Shown piece by piece: positions 63,008 to 64,000 of a DNA stretch of 64,000 nt. The DNA lies in the NCBI GenBank assembly GCA_902539445.1, contig CACBIY010000003.1, forward strand, positions 62,001 through 126,000, read 5' to 3'. The stretch is from an uncultured Pelagibacteraceae bacterium. Its GTDB lineage: Bacteria; Pseudomonadota; Alphaproteobacteria; Pelagibacterales; Pelagibacteraceae. The notes beneath the pieces were generated by a model, which was not told the DNA's origin, did no database searches, and worked only from the letters and a program-made list of their open reading frames with translations. The position numbers and the translations under genes were made by a program. Position 1 is the stretch's first letter, and each line of letters begins with the position of its first letter.

Positions 63008-64000
63008 ATGACTGATCAGTTAGGCGCTCTTACTACTATATTTACGGAATTTTACTACTGGATTACAGTGGTGCTGATGTTTTTAATTCACGTCGGTTTC
63101 TGTATGTATGAAGTTGGAGCTTCTCGATACAAACACCATCAACATACTCTTATGAAAAACACGATGCTGATACCTTTGGTAACAGTAACTTGGTTTTTAT
63201 TTGGTTGGTGGATTTACTGGGCTTTCCCAACAGGACCGGGAATAGCACCTTCAATAATGAATGAAAGTACAGCATTAATCACTGATGAAACATTGTTTAG
63301 TGCTATGTGGCAAGTACCAACAAGTGATATAATGGCGGTTAATCTTGGAGATCACATTAATGGTGTTTTCTGGGCTGCCTTTTTATTATTTTCTTGGACT
63401 GCTGCCTCAATCGTCTCTGGAGCAATAATTGAGAGAATAACTACTTTTGCTTTTGGGATTTTAGCAATAGCGATTGGTTCGGTATTCTGGACAATTGATG
63501 CTGCTTGGGGATGGCACTTTGATGGTTGGATGCTGAAAATTTTAGGATACCATGATGCTTATGCATCAGGAGTAATTCACGCTATAGCTGGTGGATTTGC
63601 TTTAGGTGTTCTAATGGTTTTAGGACCAAGAATTGGAAAATTCTCATCAAGTGGTGAACCAAGAAATATTGGACCAAGAAATCCATGGCTAGTAACAATT
63701 GGATTATTTCTAATTTATACTGGTTTCTGGGGATTCTATGCGGCATGTAATATACCAATATTTGATCTTGGACCAGAGTACGGCATGGAAGGTATATCTT
63801 ATTGGACGGCTACAAACATTTATGTAACGCCTACTACACTTAGCGGTATTACTTTTAACTTCTTGATGTCACTATCAGGAGGATTATTAGCTGGATACTG
63901 GATTGCAAAAGGTGATCCATTCTGGACTTACTCAAGTGGACTAGCAGGTATTATATGTGCTTCAGCTGGAAATGATTTATATCATCCAATTCAATCAATG
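63008..64000 (+). CDS. amt: Ammonium/methylammonium transporter (Amt family), 3' end outside window
   Basis: The gene is partial; I translated 331 codons from the ATG at 63008, after GGAGAGAGAAT. Helices and motifs fit Amt/Rh: MYEVGASRYKH, NLGDHINGVFWAAF, SGVIHAIAGGFALGVLMVLGPR, and ICASAGNDLYHP. The sequence is divergent from typical AmtB: a GD-H motif and AIAGG near the pore replace the usual His-Ser-Gly run. Its place after gmaS-mgsABC suggests methylammonium or ammonium uptake for that pathway. Confidence 0.85.
   Translation, partial: MTDQLGALTTIFTEFYYWITVVLMFLIHVGFCMYEVGASRYKHHQHTLMKNTMLIPLVTVTWFLFGWWIYWAFPTGPGIAPSIMNESTALITDETLFSAMWQVPTSDIMAVNLGDHINGVFWAAFLLFSWTAASIVSGAIIERITTFAFGILAIAIGSVFWTIDAAWGWHFDGWMLKILGYHDAYASGVIHAIAGGFALGVLMVLGPRIGKFSSSGEPRNIGPRNPWLVTIGLFLIYTGFWGFYAACNIPIFDLGPEYGMEGISYWTATNIYVTPTTLSGITFNFLMSLSGGLLAGYWIAKGDPFWTYSSGLAGIICASAGNDLYHPIQSM

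Noticed and set aside
1-64000. tRNA, rRNA, CRISPR, IS element or prophage
   Set aside because: I found no tRNA T-loop patterns, no regularly spaced direct repeats, and no transposase, integrase or phage structural proteins among the ORFs.

Overview
The window looks like a chromosomal segment from a SAR11-type alphaproteobacterium (Candidatus Pelagibacter, probably near subclade Ia). The evidence is the very AT-rich sequence, intergenic gaps of only a few bases, many start/stop overlaps, and gene content typical of that group: a TPP-riboswitch-controlled sodium symporter (thiV-like), a TMA/TMAO locus, gamma-glutamylmethylamide/N-methylglutamate genes, heterotetrameric sarcosine oxidase and a dimethylglycine dehydrogenase with its own ETF chain. 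I see no rRNA, tRNA, CRISPR, IS element, integrase or prophage. The species assignment is inference, since no marker gene was compared.

Layout. 1-2.4 kb: an ScfR/RamB-like regulator (partial) diverges from a 53-aa ORF and isocitrate lyase across an array of TTTGTAAA-type repeats. 2.4-5.7 kb: an ABC-2 exporter and a TPP riboswitch plus symporter. 5.7-9.5 kb: a structured intergenic region, cytochrome c and b561 genes, a methyltransferase, DUF4396, a persulfide-dioxygenase-like hydrolase and a thioredoxin-like protein. 9.5-14.5 kb: AzlCD and an Fe(III) ABC transporter behind a Fur-like operator array. 14.5-18.8 kb: LysR, AcuI-like reductase, folE, hisI, a 2OG oxygenase and DUF2237. 18.8-24.5 kb: ETF-QO, EtfA, EtfB and a dimethylglycine dehydrogenase-like protein in one overlapping operon. 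24.6-30 kb: an atypical crotonase, a nucleotidyltransferase/APS-kinase-like pair, and a short MetF plus GcvT-family demethylase of unknown substrate. 30-33.5 kb: an uncharacterised four-gene operon containing an M19 dipeptidase homologue that lacks expected metal ligands. 33.5-38.5 kb: purE, purK, a cold-shock gene, a racemase and an EamA transporter. 38.5-47.8 kb: sarcosine oxidase-type soxBDAG, fhs, a gpsA-like gene and TMA monooxygenase (tmm). 47.8-56.3 kb: TMAO ABC transporter (tmoXVW), with three unrelated small genes between tmoX and tmoV, TMAO demethylase (tdm) and a MarR-like gene. 56.3-64 kb: an FAD oxidoreductase, gmaS, mgsABC, a conserved unknown and a divergent ammonium/methylammonium transporter running off the end.

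How they fit together. Much of the window takes apart N- and S-methylated osmolytes and passes the methyl groups to tetrahydrofolate. Four proteins carry a GcvT-type THF domain (DMGDH-like, the 452-aa demethylase, SoxA and Tdm). Fhs links the THF pool to formate and ATP, a MetF relative sits beside one demethylase, and folE lies near by. TMA is oxidised by Tmm, TMAO is imported by TmoXVW and demethylated by Tdm, and the resulting methylamine would enter the GmaS/MgsABC route. ETF and ETF-QO would carry DMGDH electrons to quinone.

The best candidates for something undescribed are the 30.0-33.5 kb operon, the 6.0-6.27 kb structured region, the 57-aa Cys-rich gene coupled to fbpA, the MetF/GcvT pair, and the extra genes in the gmaS/mgs cluster.
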